Counted from the stretch's first letter, positions 1-8,048 are shown. The stretch is DNA of 41,754 bases from Streptomyces sp. WM4235 (GCF_001279725.1 NZ_LGDE01000434.1:1-41754), one strand, 5' to 3'. Translations and numbers: made by a program. The notes: generated by a model not told the origin, from the sequence alone.

Positions 1-1
1 C

Positions 2-1234
2 GCGGGCGCCCCCCCCCCCGCCGAACCGCCCGCCCCGGCGGCGCCCACCCCCCCGCCCCCGCCCGCCGCGGCGACGAACCCCCCGACCCCCGCGGCATCC
101 GCCCTCAAGCCGATCGACCCGGCCGCCTTCCAGGCCGCCGCGGCCCGCGCCGCGAAGAAGCTCTCGGTGCCCGGCGCGGTCGTCCTGTTGCGGACCCCCC
201 AGGGAACCTTCCGGGCGATCGTCGGCACGAGCGAACTCGGCGAGAACACCCCGCCGGACACGCGCGACCACTTCCGCATCGCCTCCAATACCAAGACGAT
301 GACGTCCGCACTGATCATGCTGCTGGCCCAGGACGGCGCGCTCCGGCTCACCGACCCGGTGTCCGACTACGTCCCGGGCGTGCCGAACGGCGCGCACATC
401 ACCCTCGCCGACCTGCTGAGGATGCGCAGCGGGCTCTACAACTACACCGACGCTCCCGAGCTCGCGGCGACCCTCGACGCCGACCCGGGGAAGGCGTGGA
501 CCCCCCGGGAGGTCCTGGACATCGCCTTCAGGCATCCGCCGAACTTCGCGCCCGACGCGTCCTTCGAGTACTCCAACACCAACTACGCCCTGCTCGGACT
601 GGTCGCCGAGAAGGCCGGCGGTCGGCCCCTGGCCGAGCAGTTCCGGGACCGGCTGTTCGCCCCGCTCGCACTGGAGGGCACCAAGCTGCCGGACATCCAC
701 GACCGGTCGCTGCCCGCCCCCTTCGCGCACGGCTACATGTACGGCGGATCGTCCTACGCGCTGGTCGACAAGCCCTACCCCGCCGAGATGCGCGAGGCGG
801 CGACGACGGGCAGGCTCCGGCCGATCGACTACACGTTCCAGAACCCCTCGTACGCCACCGCCGCCGGTGGGGTCGTGTCCACGGCGCGGGACCTGGCCAA
901 CTGGATCCGGGCACTGGTGTCGGGCAAGGTCCTGAACGCCGCGACTCAGAAGCAGTGGCTGGGCGGCCCGCGGTCCGAGGGCCCGGACGCGCACGGGCAG
1001 GAGTACGGCTACGGCATCGCGCACCAGCGGTTCGCCCCGAACGCCGCCATGTACTACCACGGCGGTGAACTCCCGGGGTTCAACTCCTTCATCGGGCACG
1101 ACCCGGACAACGACGTCACGCTCGTGATCTGGACGAACCTGACCGTGGCACCCGACGGGCGGGCCACGGCCATCGCCCTGCTGCCCACGGTCCTCGACCA
1201 GGTCTACGCCGGGCTCGACCTGCCGACCGGCTAG
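2..1234 (+). CDS. Secreted serine hydrolase, beta-lactamase/D-Ala-D-Ala carboxypeptidase fold (5' end outside window)
   Basis: The reading frame is open from the first codon of the window, so the true start and probable signal peptide lie upstream. The visible N-terminal part is a Pro/Ala-rich linker of about 35 residues, typical of exported actinobacterial proteins. A class C beta-lactamase-type domain (PF00144) follows. It has the SxxK motif S-N-T-K (Ser codon at 284), the Tyr motif Y-S-N in EYSNTNYALLG, and a late H-G-G in YYHGGELPGF in place of KTG. These are the three active-site boxes of serine beta-lactamase, DD-peptidase and esterase relatives, so the enzyme forms an acyl-serine intermediate outside the cell. 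The family mixes peptidases, esterases and lactamases, so the substrate cannot be told. A GTG at 167 is only 39 codons before the nucleophile and is not the likely start. Confidence 0.85.
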   Translation, partial: AGAPPPAEPPAPAAPTPPPPPAAATNPPTPAASALKPIDPAAFQAAAARAAKKLSVPGAVVLLRTPQGTFRAIVGTSELGENTPPDTRDHFRIASNTKTMTSALIMLLAQDGALRLTDPVSDYVPGVPNGAHITLADLLRMRSGLYNYTDAPELAATLDADPGKAWTPREVLDIAFRHPPNFAPDASFEYSNTNYALLGLVAEKAGGRPLAEQFRDRLFAPLALEGTKLPDIHDRSLPAPFAHGYMYGGSSYALVDKPYPAEMREAATTGRLRPIDYTFQNPSYATAAGGVVSTARDLANWIRALVSGKVLNAATQKQWLGGPRSEGPDAHGQEYGYGIAHQRFAPNAAMYYHGGELPGFNSFIGHDPDNDVTLVIWTNLTVAPDGRATAIALLPTVLDQVYAGLDLPTG

Positions 1235-1260
1235 CCCCGGGTCCGTGTGCGGCCCGCGCC

Positions 1261-1614
1261 CTAGTCCTTGTCCCGGTCCCGGTCCGTGTCCTTCTCGCGG
1301 TCCGCGTCCTTCTCGGCGTCCTTCTCCTCGTCCCGCCCCCTGGTGCGGTCCTGCTCCTCGCGCAGCGAGTTCAGGAACTCCGGGTTGTCGTCGGGCGCGA
1401 CCCACTGCGTGCGGCGGGCCCGGCCGGCGGACGCCTGCCGCTTCTTGCCCGAGTACAGCCAGACGATCGCCCCGACGATCGGGAACAGCAGGATGATGAG
1501 GACCCAGACCACCTTCTGCAGGTGCTTGACCTCCTCCTCCGGCGTGTTCAGACAGTCGATGAAGGCATAGACGGTCAGCGCGATGAGAAGCAGGAACGGC
1601 AGATAGCGCAGCAC
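1261..1614 (-). CDS. PLDc_N-domain two-helix membrane protein
   Basis: A small protein of 117 residues. It starts at GTG with the sequence VLRYLPFLLLIALTVYAFID, the usual beginning of this Streptomyces family. It holds two transmembrane helices (about residues 3-20 and 38-57) separated by the conserved NTPEEEVKHL loop and followed by an SGKKRQ basic stop. This is the phospholipase-D-nuclease N-terminal domain (PLDc_N), which is membrane-embedded and carries no nuclease residues. The tail of about 50 residues is highly charged (repeated Asp/Lys/Arg/Glu, DREKDTDRDRDKD-like), probably disordered and cytoplasmic. The function of the family is unknown. The gene is divergent from mqnL and shares its upstream region. 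In-frame codons continue far upstream but without hydrophobic or conserved sequence, hence this start. Confidence 0.75.
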   Translation of the reverse strand: MLRYLPFLLLIALTVYAFIDCLNTPEEEVKHLQKVVWVLIILLFPIVGAIVWLYSGKKRQASAGRARRTQWVAPDDNPEFLNSLREEQDRTRGRDEEKDAEKDADREKDTDRDRDKD

Positions 1615-1704
1615 GGTGCGGGACCGACTCCCAGGCAGTGGCGGCGGGGCCGCGTCGGGCCCCGGTGACGCTCCCAGGGTAGAGGGTGACGGATACTGGG
1701 CCCC

Positions 1705-3159
1705 ATGGCTTACGACGATCTCCGCTCGCTGCTCCGGGCTCTGGAGCGGGAGGGCGACCTCAAGCGCATCAAGGCCGAAGTCGACCCGTATCTGGAGATC
1801 GGGGAGATCGTCGACAGAGTGAACAAAGCGGGCGGGCCCGCGCTGCTCTTCGAGAACGTCAAGGGCTCGGCGATGCCGCTGGCCATGAACGTCTTCGGCA
1901 CCGACCGCCGGCTCCTGAAGGCCCTCGGCCTGAAGTCGTACGCGGAGATCAGCGAGAAGATCGGCGGACTGCTCAAGCCCGAGCTGCCCCAGGGCTTCAT
2001 CGGCGTCCGCGAGGCCTTCGGCAAGCTCGGCTCGATGGTGCACGTGCCGCCGCGGAAGGTGAAGGGCGACGCGCCCGTCCAGGAGGTCGTGCTCACCGGC
2101 GACGACGTGGACCTGGACCTGCTGCCGGCCCTCTTCACCTGGCCCAAGGACGGCGGGTCCTTCTTCAACCTCGGTCTGACGCACACCAAGCACCCGGAGA
2201 CGGGCGTGCGCAACCTCGGCCTGTACCGCCTCCAGCGCCACGACAAGCGCACCATCGGCATGCACTGGCAGATCCACAAGGACAGCCGCAACCACTACGC
2301 GGTCGCCGCGGCCCGGGGCGAGCGGCTGCCCGTCGCCATCGCCTTCGGGTGCCCGCCGGCCGTGACGTACGCGTCCACCGCGCCGCTGCCCGGCGACATC
2401 GACGAGTACCTCTTCGCCGGCTTCGTGGCGGGCAAGCGCATCGAGATGGTGGACTGCAAGACGGTCCCCCTCCAGGTGCCGGCCAACGCCGAGGTCGTCA
2501 TCGAGGGCTGGTTGGAGCCGGGCGAGATGCTGCCCGAGGGCCCCTTCGGCGACCACACCGGTTTCTACACGCCGCAGGAACCGTTCCCCGCGCTGACGAT
2601 CGACTGCGTGACGATGCGCAAGCGTCCGCTGCTCCAGTCGATCGTCGTCGGCCGTCCGCCGACCGAGGACGGTCCGCTCGGTCGTGCCACCGAACGCTTC
2701 TTCCTGCCCCTGCTCAAGATCATCGTGCCGGACATCGTGGACTACCACCTCCCCGAGTCGGGCGGCTTCCACAACTGCGCGATCGTCTCGATCGACAAGA
2801 AGTACCCCAAGCACGCGCAGAAGGTCATGCACGCCATCTGGGGCGCCCACATGATGTCGCTGACCAAGCTGATCATCGTGGTGGACAAGGACTGCGACGT
2901 CCACGACCTCCACGAGGTCTCCTGGCGGGCCCTGGGCAACACCGACTACTCCCGCGACCTGACCGTCGTCGAAGGACCCGTCGACCACCTCGACCACGCC
3001 TCCTACCAGCAGTTCTGGGGCGGCAAGGCGGGGATCGACGCGACGCGGAAGCTGCCCGAGGAGGGCTACACCCGGGACGGCGGCTGGCCCGACATGGTGG
3101 AGTCCGACCCGGCGACGGCGGCTCTCGTGGACAGCCGCTGGAAGGAGTACGGACTGTGA
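1705..3159 (+). CDS. mqnL: UbiD-family menaquinone biosynthesis decarboxylase (futalosine pathway)
   Basis: A 484-residue UbiD-family prenylated-FMN-dependent decarboxylase. It is assigned to removal of the carboxyl group from the prenylated 6-naphthoate intermediate in the futalosine route to menaquinone. Visible landmarks are the N-terminal MAYDDLRSLLRALEREG, the FENVKG strand, and the central EGPFGDHTGFY segment with neighbouring Glu/Arg residues that forms the prFMN/active-site wall in UbiD proteins. Length matches the family. No Shine-Dalgarno precedes the ATG. A GATACT -10-like hexamer at 1692-1697 lies 7 nt upstream, so the mRNA may be leaderless. The stop overlaps the next start by GTGA, and mqnP follows, giving a tight three-gene unit. 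The cofactor is expected from the UbiX homologue further down. Confidence 0.93.
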   Translation: MAYDDLRSLLRALEREGDLKRIKAEVDPYLEIGEIVDRVNKAGGPALLFENVKGSAMPLAMNVFGTDRRLLKALGLKSYAEISEKIGGLLKPELPQGFIGVREAFGKLGSMVHVPPRKVKGDAPVQEVVLTGDDVDLDLLPALFTWPKDGGSFFNLGLTHTKHPETGVRNLGLYRLQRHDKRTIGMHWQIHKDSRNHYAVAAARGERLPVAIAFGCPPAVTYASTAPLPGDIDEYLFAGFVAGKRIEMVDCKTVPLQVPANAEVVIEGWLEPGEMLPEGPFGDHTGFYTPQEPFPALTIDCVTMRKRPLLQSIVVGRPPTEDGPLGRATERFFLPLLKIIVPDIVDYHLPESGGFHNCAIVSIDKKYPKHAQKVMHAIWGAHMMSLTKLIIVVDKDCDVHDLHEVSWRALGNTDYSRDLTVVEGPVDHLDHASYQQFWGGKAGIDATRKLPEEGYTRDGGWPDMVESDPATAALVDSRWKEYGL

Positions 3160-3626
3160 GCCCGATCGCGGTGGGCGGCCCCGAGCTCTTCATCGGGAAC
3201 GACACCACCTACGTGGCGCTCGTGCGCCCGGAACTCGACGCGGCGGACGAGGCAGTCCGGGCGGCGGCCGAGCAGGCCGGCGTCTCGCCGGAGGAGTTCG
3301 CCGGCCCCGGGAACGTCTGGGCGCTGCTCACCGACGTCGAGGACGGCGAGGGCGACGGCTTCGAACTGCCGGGCCTGCGCGACATCGAGGCCGAGGACTT
3401 CGCGGAGCGGCTCCTCGCCGGCCTCGCCGGGGCCGCGCCGTTCACCGTCGAAGCGGGCGACGTGCTGCGCCTGGAGGGCCGCCCGACGGGCGACGACTGG
3501 GCCTTCACCGCCCACGTCACCCCGCCCGAGGGCCACGACGGGCCGGCGCAGACCCTGGAGACCGGGCCGCTGCCCGGCGCACGACTGCTGGCCGACATCG
3601 AAGCGTTCCGGAGGAGTCTCGTATGA
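3156..3626 (+). CDS. Conserved hypothetical protein inside the menaquinone operon
   Basis: A 156-residue acidic soluble protein starting at a GTG that overlaps the mqnL stop (GTGA). Its own stop overlaps the mqnP start (ATGA). This double overlap indicates translational coupling. There is no signal peptide, membrane segment or catalytic motif that I recognise. The sequence is rich in Glu/Asp/Ala and predicts alternating helices and strands (LFIGNDTTYVALVRPEL, AAPFTVEAGDVLRLEGRPTGD). The position suggests a co-expressed helper or an unrelated passenger of the menaquinone genes; the sequence itself gives no function. Confidence 0.8.
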   Translation: MSPIAVGGPELFIGNDTTYVALVRPELDAADEAVRAAAEQAGVSPEEFAGPGNVWALLTDVEDGEGDGFELPGLRDIEAEDFAERLLAGLAGAAPFTVEAGDVLRLEGRPTGDDWAFTAHVTPPEGHDGPAQTLETGPLPGARLLADIEAFRRSLV

Positions 3627-4546
3627 CCTCGGCAGCCGAAGGCGTCGTCGGCCCCGGCCCGGCGCCGCAGACCGGCAACAAGGCGAAGGCCTTCCTGCGC
3701 CTCGTGATGATCGAGCACTCGGTCTTCGCGCTGCCCTTCGCCTACATCGCCGCCCTGACCGCGATGTTCGAGCTCGACGGGACCGTGCACTGGGGCAGGC
3801 TGCTGCTCGTCACCGTCTGCATGGTGGGGCTGCGGACCTTCGCGATGGCCGCCAACCGGATCATCGACCGGGAGATCGACGCCCGAAACCCGCGCACCGC
3901 CGGGCGTGAGCTCGTCACCGGCGCCGTGTCGGTGCGGACCGCCTGGACGGGGGCCGGCGTCGCGCTGGTCGTGTTCCTCGGCTCGGCGGCGCTGCTGAAC
4001 CCGCTGTGCCTGATGCTGGCACCGCTCGCGGTGGTCCCGATGGTGGTCTACCCGTACGGGAAGCGCTTCACGGACTTCCCGCACGCCATCCTGGGCCTGG
4101 CCCAGGCGATCGGGCCGATCGGCGCCTGGCTGGCGATCACCGGCGAGTGGTCCTGGGACGCGGTGATCCTCGGCCTCGCGGTCGGCGTGTGGATCGGCGG
4201 CTTCGACCTGATCTTCGGCTGCCAGGACGTGGCGGCCGACCGTGCGGAGGGCGTCCGCTCGGTCCCGGCCCGCTTCGGCATCCCGGCGGCCCTGTGGGGC
4301 GCGCGCGGGGCGCACGTGGTGACCACCGGCCTGCTGGCCTGGTACGCGGTGGCGACGGACGCGGGCCCGATCTTCTGGTTCGGCCTGCTGATCGTCGTCG
4401 CGGCCTTCGTCTACGAGCACACCATCGTGAAGCCGCACGACCTGTCCCGCCTGAACCGGGCCTTCTTCACGGTGAACGGCTTCATCGGCATCGCGCTGTT
4501 CGTCTGCGCGCTGCTGGACCTCGTGGTGCGGGGCCTGACGCTCTAG
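3623..4546 (+). CDS. mqnP: UbiA-family prenyltransferase of menaquinone biosynthesis
   Basis: A 307-residue polytopic membrane protein of the UbiA superfamily. It attaches the isoprenoid chain to the 6-naphthoate-type precursor in the futalosine pathway. The first Asp-rich motif N78-R-I-I-D82-R-E-I-D86-ARNPRT is intact. The second appears near residue 200 as DLIFGCQDVAADRAEGVRS. Both coordinate Mg-diphosphate. About eight hydrophobic helices alternate with short loops. The ATG overlaps the preceding stop, so it is translationally coupled. The 3' end overlaps the convergent rhomboid gene by the 4-bp palindrome CTAG, in which both genes have their TAG stop. Confidence 0.93.
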   Translation: MTSAAEGVVGPGPAPQTGNKAKAFLRLVMIEHSVFALPFAYIAALTAMFELDGTVHWGRLLLVTVCMVGLRTFAMAANRIIDREIDARNPRTAGRELVTGAVSVRTAWTGAGVALVVFLGSAALLNPLCLMLAPLAVVPMVVYPYGKRFTDFPHAILGLAQAIGPIGAWLAITGEWSWDAVILGLAVGVWIGGFDLIFGCQDVAADRAEGVRSVPARFGIPAALWGARGAHVVTTGLLAWYAVATDAGPIFWFGLLIVVAAFVYEHTIVKPHDLSRLNRAFFTVNGFIGIALFVCALLDLVVRGLTL

Positions 4547-5181
4547 ACCGCCTGGGGGAGCGCCGCGTGGCGGTCGGGGCGGCGGAGGAACAGGGCCGTG
4601 ACCACGCCCGCCACGAGGCCGCAGAGGTGTCCCTGCCAGCTGACCCCGGGGGTCATGGGCAGGACGCCGGACAGGGCGGTGGCACCCCAGTAGAGGCCGA
4701 TCGCCAGTCCCACCGCGATGCCGAGGACCCTGCGTTCGACGAAGCCGCGGACGACGACGTAGCCGAAGAGCCCGAAGACCACGCCGGAGGCGCCGGCGGT
4801 GAGGGTGTTCGGCGGTGAGATCAGCCAGGTGCCGAGGCCGTCGGCCGCGATGATCAGGGCGCAGACGGCCAGAAAGCGACGGATGCCCCCGAGGGCGGCG
4901 ACGAAGCCGAACACCAGCAGCGGAACGCTGTTGGCCGCCACGTGATCGAAGCCGAAGTGCAGGAACGCCGCCAGGGGGACCCGCAGCAGGCTCCCCGGCT
5001 CGCGTGCCTCGATCCCGTACGCGTCGAGCGCGTGACCGGTGGCGAAGTCGACCGCCTCTATCAGCCAGAGCAGCGCCACCCATCCCAGCATCAACTGGGC
5101 GGCGGCCTTGGCCCGGTCGGTCCGGGTCCATGTCTCGTCCACGCTCGTGCTCACCGCTGCCCCCTCGTCCGCGCATCCCAC
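4543..5181 (-). CDS. Rhomboid-family intramembrane serine protease
   Basis: A 212-residue membrane protein with about six hydrophobic helices. It carries the rhomboid signature G-A-S-G (in TAGASGVVFGLFG), whose Ser is the nucleophile, and a His in SWQGHLCGLVAG on the last helix. Together these make the Ser-His dyad of an intramembrane protease. The early HFGFDHVAANSVPLLVFG segment matches the rhomboid H-xx-xH-xxxN loop. Two starts are possible: the ATG used here (AGGGGG four bases upstream) or a GTG nine codons later (AGGGGG five bases upstream). The latter gives MSTSVDETW. The gene lies between menaquinone genes on the opposite strand; the substrate is unknown. Confidence 0.85.
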   Translation of the reverse strand: MGCADEGAAVSTSVDETWTRTDRAKAAAQLMLGWVALLWLIEAVDFATGHALDAYGIEAREPGSLLRVPLAAFLHFGFDHVAANSVPLLVFGFVAALGGIRRFLAVCALIIAADGLGTWLISPPNTLTAGASGVVFGLFGYVVVRGFVERRVLGIAVGLAIGLYWGATALSGVLPMTPGVSWQGHLCGLVAGVVTALFLRRPDRHAALPQAV

Positions 5182-5244
5182 CCCCTGGGACGTGCGGACA
5201 CCTTATCGAGTGCCCGCGTGCCGTGGCCGGATAGTCTCGGAGGT

Positions 5245-5934
5245 ATGACTGAGGGCAAGCGCACCCCGTGGGTGGTCGGGGTTTCCGGTGCGTCCGGGAC
5301 GCCGTACGCGGCGGCGGTGATCCGGGGACTCCTCGCGGCGGGCGAGGGCGTGGACCTGGTGGTGAGCCGGGCCTCCCGGCTCACCCTGTTGGACGAGACC
5401 GGGATCGCCTTCCGCGACGCGCACTGGCGGGCCGATCTGGCCGAGTGGCTGGAGCGCGGGGCGGACGGCAAGCCGGGCACCTTCGCGGGGATCGACCTGG
5501 ACGGCGTACGCCACTGGGCGGCGGGGGACCTGGCGGCCGGACCGAGCTCGGGCTCGTACCCCGTCAAGGGGATGCTGATCGTGCCGGCGTCGACGGCCTG
5601 CGTGGCGGGGGTCGCGCTGGGGCTGTCGAAGGACCTGCTCCAGCGGGTCGCGAGCGTGACGCTCAAGGAGCGGCGCCGACTGGTGGTCGCGGTGCGCGAG
5701 ACCCCGCTGAGCGGACAGACGTTGAAGCAGTTGGTGGCGCTGGACGAGGCGGGCGCGATCGTGCTGCCCGCCTCTCCGGCCTTCTACGCGGGTGCGACGC
5801 ACATCCAGGATCTGGTGGACTTCGTCGCGGGGCGAGTGCTGGACGCGGCAGGGGTGCCGCACCGGCTGTATCGCCGTTGGGAGGGGGAGCTGGGAGGCTC
5901 CCGCGCTCCCCAGGGGGCAGGCGGCGGTGACTAG
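5245..5934 (+). CDS. mqnM: UbiX-like flavin prenyltransferase
   Basis: A 229-residue flavoprotein of the UbiX/Pad1 family. It prenylates FMN with dimethylallyl phosphate to make the prFMN cofactor needed by the UbiD-like MqnL. The N-terminal Rossmann motif VGVSGASGTPYA is the family signature. The middle SSGSYPVKGMLIVPASTACVAGVALG and the late RRRLVVAVRETPLSGQTL are also typical. The chosen ATG has GGAGG only one base upstream, closer than usual, but no better start leaves the SGASG fold intact. The gene is separated from mqnL-mqnP by the opposing rhomboid gene, so it needs its own promoter. Its TAG stop sits in a CTAG palindrome shared with the opposing small gene. Confidence 0.92.
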   Translation: MTEGKRTPWVVGVSGASGTPYAAAVIRGLLAAGEGVDLVVSRASRLTLLDETGIAFRDAHWRADLAEWLERGADGKPGTFAGIDLDGVRHWAAGDLAAGPSSGSYPVKGMLIVPASTACVAGVALGLSKDLLQRVASVTLKERRRLVVAVRETPLSGQTLKQLVALDEAGAIVLPASPAFYAGATHIQDLVDFVAGRVLDAAGVPHRLYRRWEGELGGSRAPQGAGGGD

Positions 5935-6065
5935 CGCTTCTTGGCGCTGCGCGGCTTGCGGGTCTTGTCCACGCGGTGTGCGGCGGACGGCTGGTCGGTG
6001 CGGGATCGGTTGGCCAGCTCCTGGAGCTGTCGCATGTGCGCGTAGGCCATCTCGATCGTGTACAC
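5931..6065 (-). CDS. Small basic conserved protein, 44 residues
   Basis: A short reading frame, GTG to TAG, encoding MYTIEMAYAHMRQLQELANR followed by a Lys/Arg-rich tail ending in PRSAKKR. AGGAG lies 11 bases before the GTG. The pattern is an amphipathic helix (AHMRQLQELANRS) plus a basic C-terminus. Its frame-keeping codon usage and divergence from the AsnC regulator across a 125-bp promoter region argue for a real gene. It converges on mqnM with both stops in one CTAG. I do not recognise a function; a nucleic-acid-binding or membrane-surface peptide would fit the charge. Confidence 0.6.
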   Translation of the reverse strand: MYTIEMAYAHMRQLQELANRSRTDQPSAAHRVDKTRKPRSAKKR

Positions 6066-6111
6066 GGTGAAAACCACTCCTGAAGATCGTCATTGATCTG
6101 TTGAAAAGATT

Positions 6112-6149
6112 CACAGGGTGTTGACCCTGTGTGCCTTAGATTCTATACC
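6112..6149 (+). promoter_or_regulatory. Sigma-70-type promoter with overlapping palindrome before the AsnC regulator
   Basis: The hexamers TTGACC (6121-6126) and TATACC (6144-6149) are spaced by 17 bp, one of the best vegetative promoters in this window. A perfect inverted repeat CACAGGGT-GTTG-ACCCTGTG (6112-6131) covers the -35 box. The arrangement suggests repression, probably autoregulation by the AsnC-type protein encoded just downstream. It may also control the divergent small gene. The sequence elements are seen; the regulator assignment is inferred. Confidence 0.7.
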
Positions 6150-6190
6150 TAGACTTGCAGGATCGCCGAATAATGGAAGGCTCCATACAA

Positions 6191-6646
6191 ATGGACACGG
6201 TGGACAGGCAGCTCATCCAGGCACTCCGGGAGAACGGGCGTGCCTCGTACGCGGAGCTGGGCCGTCTCGTGGGTCTCTCCGGCCCCAGCGTCACCGACCG
6301 GATCAACCGCCTGGAGACCGCGGGCGTGATCACGGGCTACCGCGCGACCGTGGACTCGGCCTCGCTCGGTCTCGGCGTCACGGCGCTGATCGGCATCTCC
6401 CTCTCCGACGCCGCCGACCACGAGGACGTGGCGCGCCGGCTCAAGGACCTGCCGGAGATCGAGGACTGCTGGTTCATCGCGGGCGACGACTCCTTCATGT
6501 TGAAGGCGCGCGCCAGCGACGTGGACGGCCTGGAGAAGATCATCCGGAGGCTGTCCGGCACCAAGGGCGTCTCCCGCACCCGCACCACGATCGTGCTCTC
6601 CACGAAGTGGGAGAACCGGGTCGGGGAGCTGCCCGAGGAGGCCTGA
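6191..6646 (+). CDS. Lrp/AsnC-family transcriptional regulator
   Basis: A protein of 151 residues with an N-terminal helix-turn-helix (ASYAELGRLVGLSGPSVTDR, followed by INRLETAGVITGY) and a C-terminal RAM/AsnC ligand-binding domain (GVTALIGISLSDAADHEDVA onward, with GDDSFMLKARASDVDGLEKII). Such proteins form octamers and respond to amino acids or related small molecules. The start was chosen because the promoter's expected transcription start is near 6156. GGAAGG lies 10 bases before this ATG. An ATG at 6173 would leave its ribosome site at the very end of the mRNA. Placement between mqnM and mqnE suggests it may regulate menaquinone genes or itself; the ligand is unknown. Confidence 0.9.
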   Translation: MDTVDRQLIQALRENGRASYAELGRLVGLSGPSVTDRINRLETAGVITGYRATVDSASLGLGVTALIGISLSDAADHEDVARRLKDLPEIEDCWFIAGDDSFMLKARASDVDGLEKIIRRLSGTKGVSRTRTTIVLSTKWENRVGELPEEA

Positions 6647-6724
6647 GAGTACGGTGGGTCGCGGCGGTTGCAGGCAGTGCGGGACATGTAGTGCAGTGCA
6701 GGACACGTAGAGGAGACGACCGGG

Positions 6725-7888
6725 ATGGACGCTGGGCTCAAGCGCGAGCTGGAGGAGAAGGTCCGCTCCGGCGAGCGGCTGACGCGTGAGGACGGCATCG
6801 CCCTCTACGAGTCGGACGACCTGGCCTGGCTCGGCGGCCTCGCCCACGAGGTGCGCACGCGCAAGAACGGCGACGTCGTCCACTTCAACGTCAACCGTCA
6901 CCTCAACATGACGAACGTGTGCACCGCGTCCTGCGCCTACTGCTCGTTCCAGCGCAAGCCGGGCGAGAAGGACGCGTACACGATGCGCATCGAGGAGGCC
7001 GTCCGCCTGGCGAAGGCCATGGAGAACGACAACCTCACCGAGCTGCACATCGTCAACGGCCTGCACCCGACCCTGCCGTGGCGCTACTACCCGCGCTCGC
7101 TCTCCGCGCTCAAGGAGGCGCTGCCGAGCGTCTCGCTGAAGGCGTTCACGGCCACCGAGATCCACCACTTCGAGACGATCTCCGGAATGTCGGCCTCCGA
7201 CATCCTGGACGAGCTGATCGAGGCGGGCCTGGAGTCGCTGACCGGCGGCGGCGCCGAGATCTTCGACTGGGAGGTGCGGCAGCACATCGTCGACCACCGC
7301 ACCCACTGGGAAGACTGGTCTCGCATCCACCGACTGGCGCACTCCAAGGGGCTGAAGACCCCCGCGACGATGCTCTACGGGCACATCGAGGAGCCGCGCC
7401 ACCGGGTGGACCACGTGCTGCGACTGCGCGAGCTCCAGGACGAGACCGGCGGTTTCCAGGTCTTCATCCCGCTGCGCTACCAGCACGACTTCGTGGACAT
7501 GAAGGACGGCAAGGTCCGCAACAAGCTCCAGGCGCGGACGACGATGGCGACGGGCGCCGAGGCGCTGAAGACCTTCGCCGTGTCCCGACTGCTCTTCGAC
7601 AACGTGCCGCACGTCAAGGTGTTCTGGGTGATGCACGGCGTGCAGACCGCACAGCTCGCGCTCCAGCACGGCGCGGACGACATGGACGGCTCGGTCGTCG
7701 AGTACAAGATCACGCACGACGCCGACAACTACGGCACCCCGAACAAGCTGGGTCGCGACGACCTCCTGGAGCTCATCCGCGAGGCCGGCTTCCGCCCGGT
7801 CGAGCGGAACACGCGCTACGAGATCATCCGCGAGTACCCGGGCCCGGAGGCGGGCCTGCGCGAGACGCCGCAGGCCATGCGCGTCTGA
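6725..7888 (+). CDS. mqnE: Aminodeoxyfutalosine synthase, radical SAM
   Basis: A 387-residue radical S-adenosylmethionine enzyme that joins 3-[(1-carboxyvinyl)oxy]benzoate with the 5'-deoxyadenosyl radical to make aminofutalosine, the committed step of the futalosine menaquinone pathway. The CxxxCxxC cluster motif is seen as C-T-A-S-C-A-Y-C within NMTNVCTASCAYCSFQRKPG. The following LHIVNGLHPTLPWRYY and GGGAEIF segments are typical of the MqnE/MqnC/CofH group. AGGAG lies 9-10 bases before the ATG. A 78-bp leader separates it from the AsnC gene and contains an imperfect direct repeat (GCGGGACATGTAG / GCAGGACACGTAG). A strong terminator follows. Confidence 0.95.
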   Translation: MDAGLKRELEEKVRSGERLTREDGIALYESDDLAWLGGLAHEVRTRKNGDVVHFNVNRHLNMTNVCTASCAYCSFQRKPGEKDAYTMRIEEAVRLAKAMENDNLTELHIVNGLHPTLPWRYYPRSLSALKEALPSVSLKAFTATEIHHFETISGMSASDILDELIEAGLESLTGGGAEIFDWEVRQHIVDHRTHWEDWSRIHRLAHSKGLKTPATMLYGHIEEPRHRVDHVLRLRELQDETGGFQVFIPLRYQHDFVDMKDGKVRNKLQARTTMATGAEALKTFAVSRLLFDNVPHVKVFWVMHGVQTAQLALQHGADDMDGSVVEYKITHDADNYGTPNKLGRDDLLELIREAGFRPVERNTRYEIIREYPGPEAGLRETPQAMRV

Positions 7889-7963
7889 CGCGCCGTACTC
7901 CGCATTCCGCGCCGCACTCCGCATTCCGCGCCGTACTCCGAGCCGCTTCGTCGGCCCGCCGCC

Positions 7964-7993
7964 AGGCCCCGGTCCCGCAAGGGATCGGGGCCT
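7964..7993 (+). terminator. Terminator hairpin after mqnE
   Basis: AGGCCCCGGTCCC and GGGATCGGGGCCT form a 13-bp stem with one G-T wobble closed by the tetraloop GCAA. No T-tract follows, as is common in Streptomyces. It ends the mqnE transcript. Just upstream are three imperfect copies of a 19-bp unit built on CGCCGTACTCCGCATTC (about 7890-7945). Confidence 0.75.
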
Positions 7994-8018
7994 GACGCGT
8001 GTTCGGCCGTCAACCTCT

Positions 8019-8048
8019 TTGCCCGACAGTGCGTGTAATGGTTAAGCT
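8019..8048 (+). promoter_or_regulatory. Possible leaderless promoter of the GNAT gene
   Basis: TTGCCC (8019-8024) and TAAGCT (8043-8048) are spaced by 18 bp. The expected transcription start falls on or next to the ATG at 8055. No Shine-Dalgarno sequence precedes that ATG. A leaderless mRNA is the simplest reading. Confidence 0.45.

Noticed and set aside
1..160. Non-coding C-rich start of the window
   Set aside because: The serine-hydrolase frame is open through it and codes for a Pro/Ala linker, so it is coding.
1261..2997. Long open minus-strand frame of 578 codons over mqnL
   Set aside because: Only the last 117 codons are conserved (PLDc_N protein). The rest is a shadow of mqnL produced by high G+C codon bias.
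3209..5176. 655-codon minus-strand frame across the mqnP region
   Set aside because: Compositionally odd, Arg/Gly-rich and antisense to genes with clear motifs; a high-G+C artefact.
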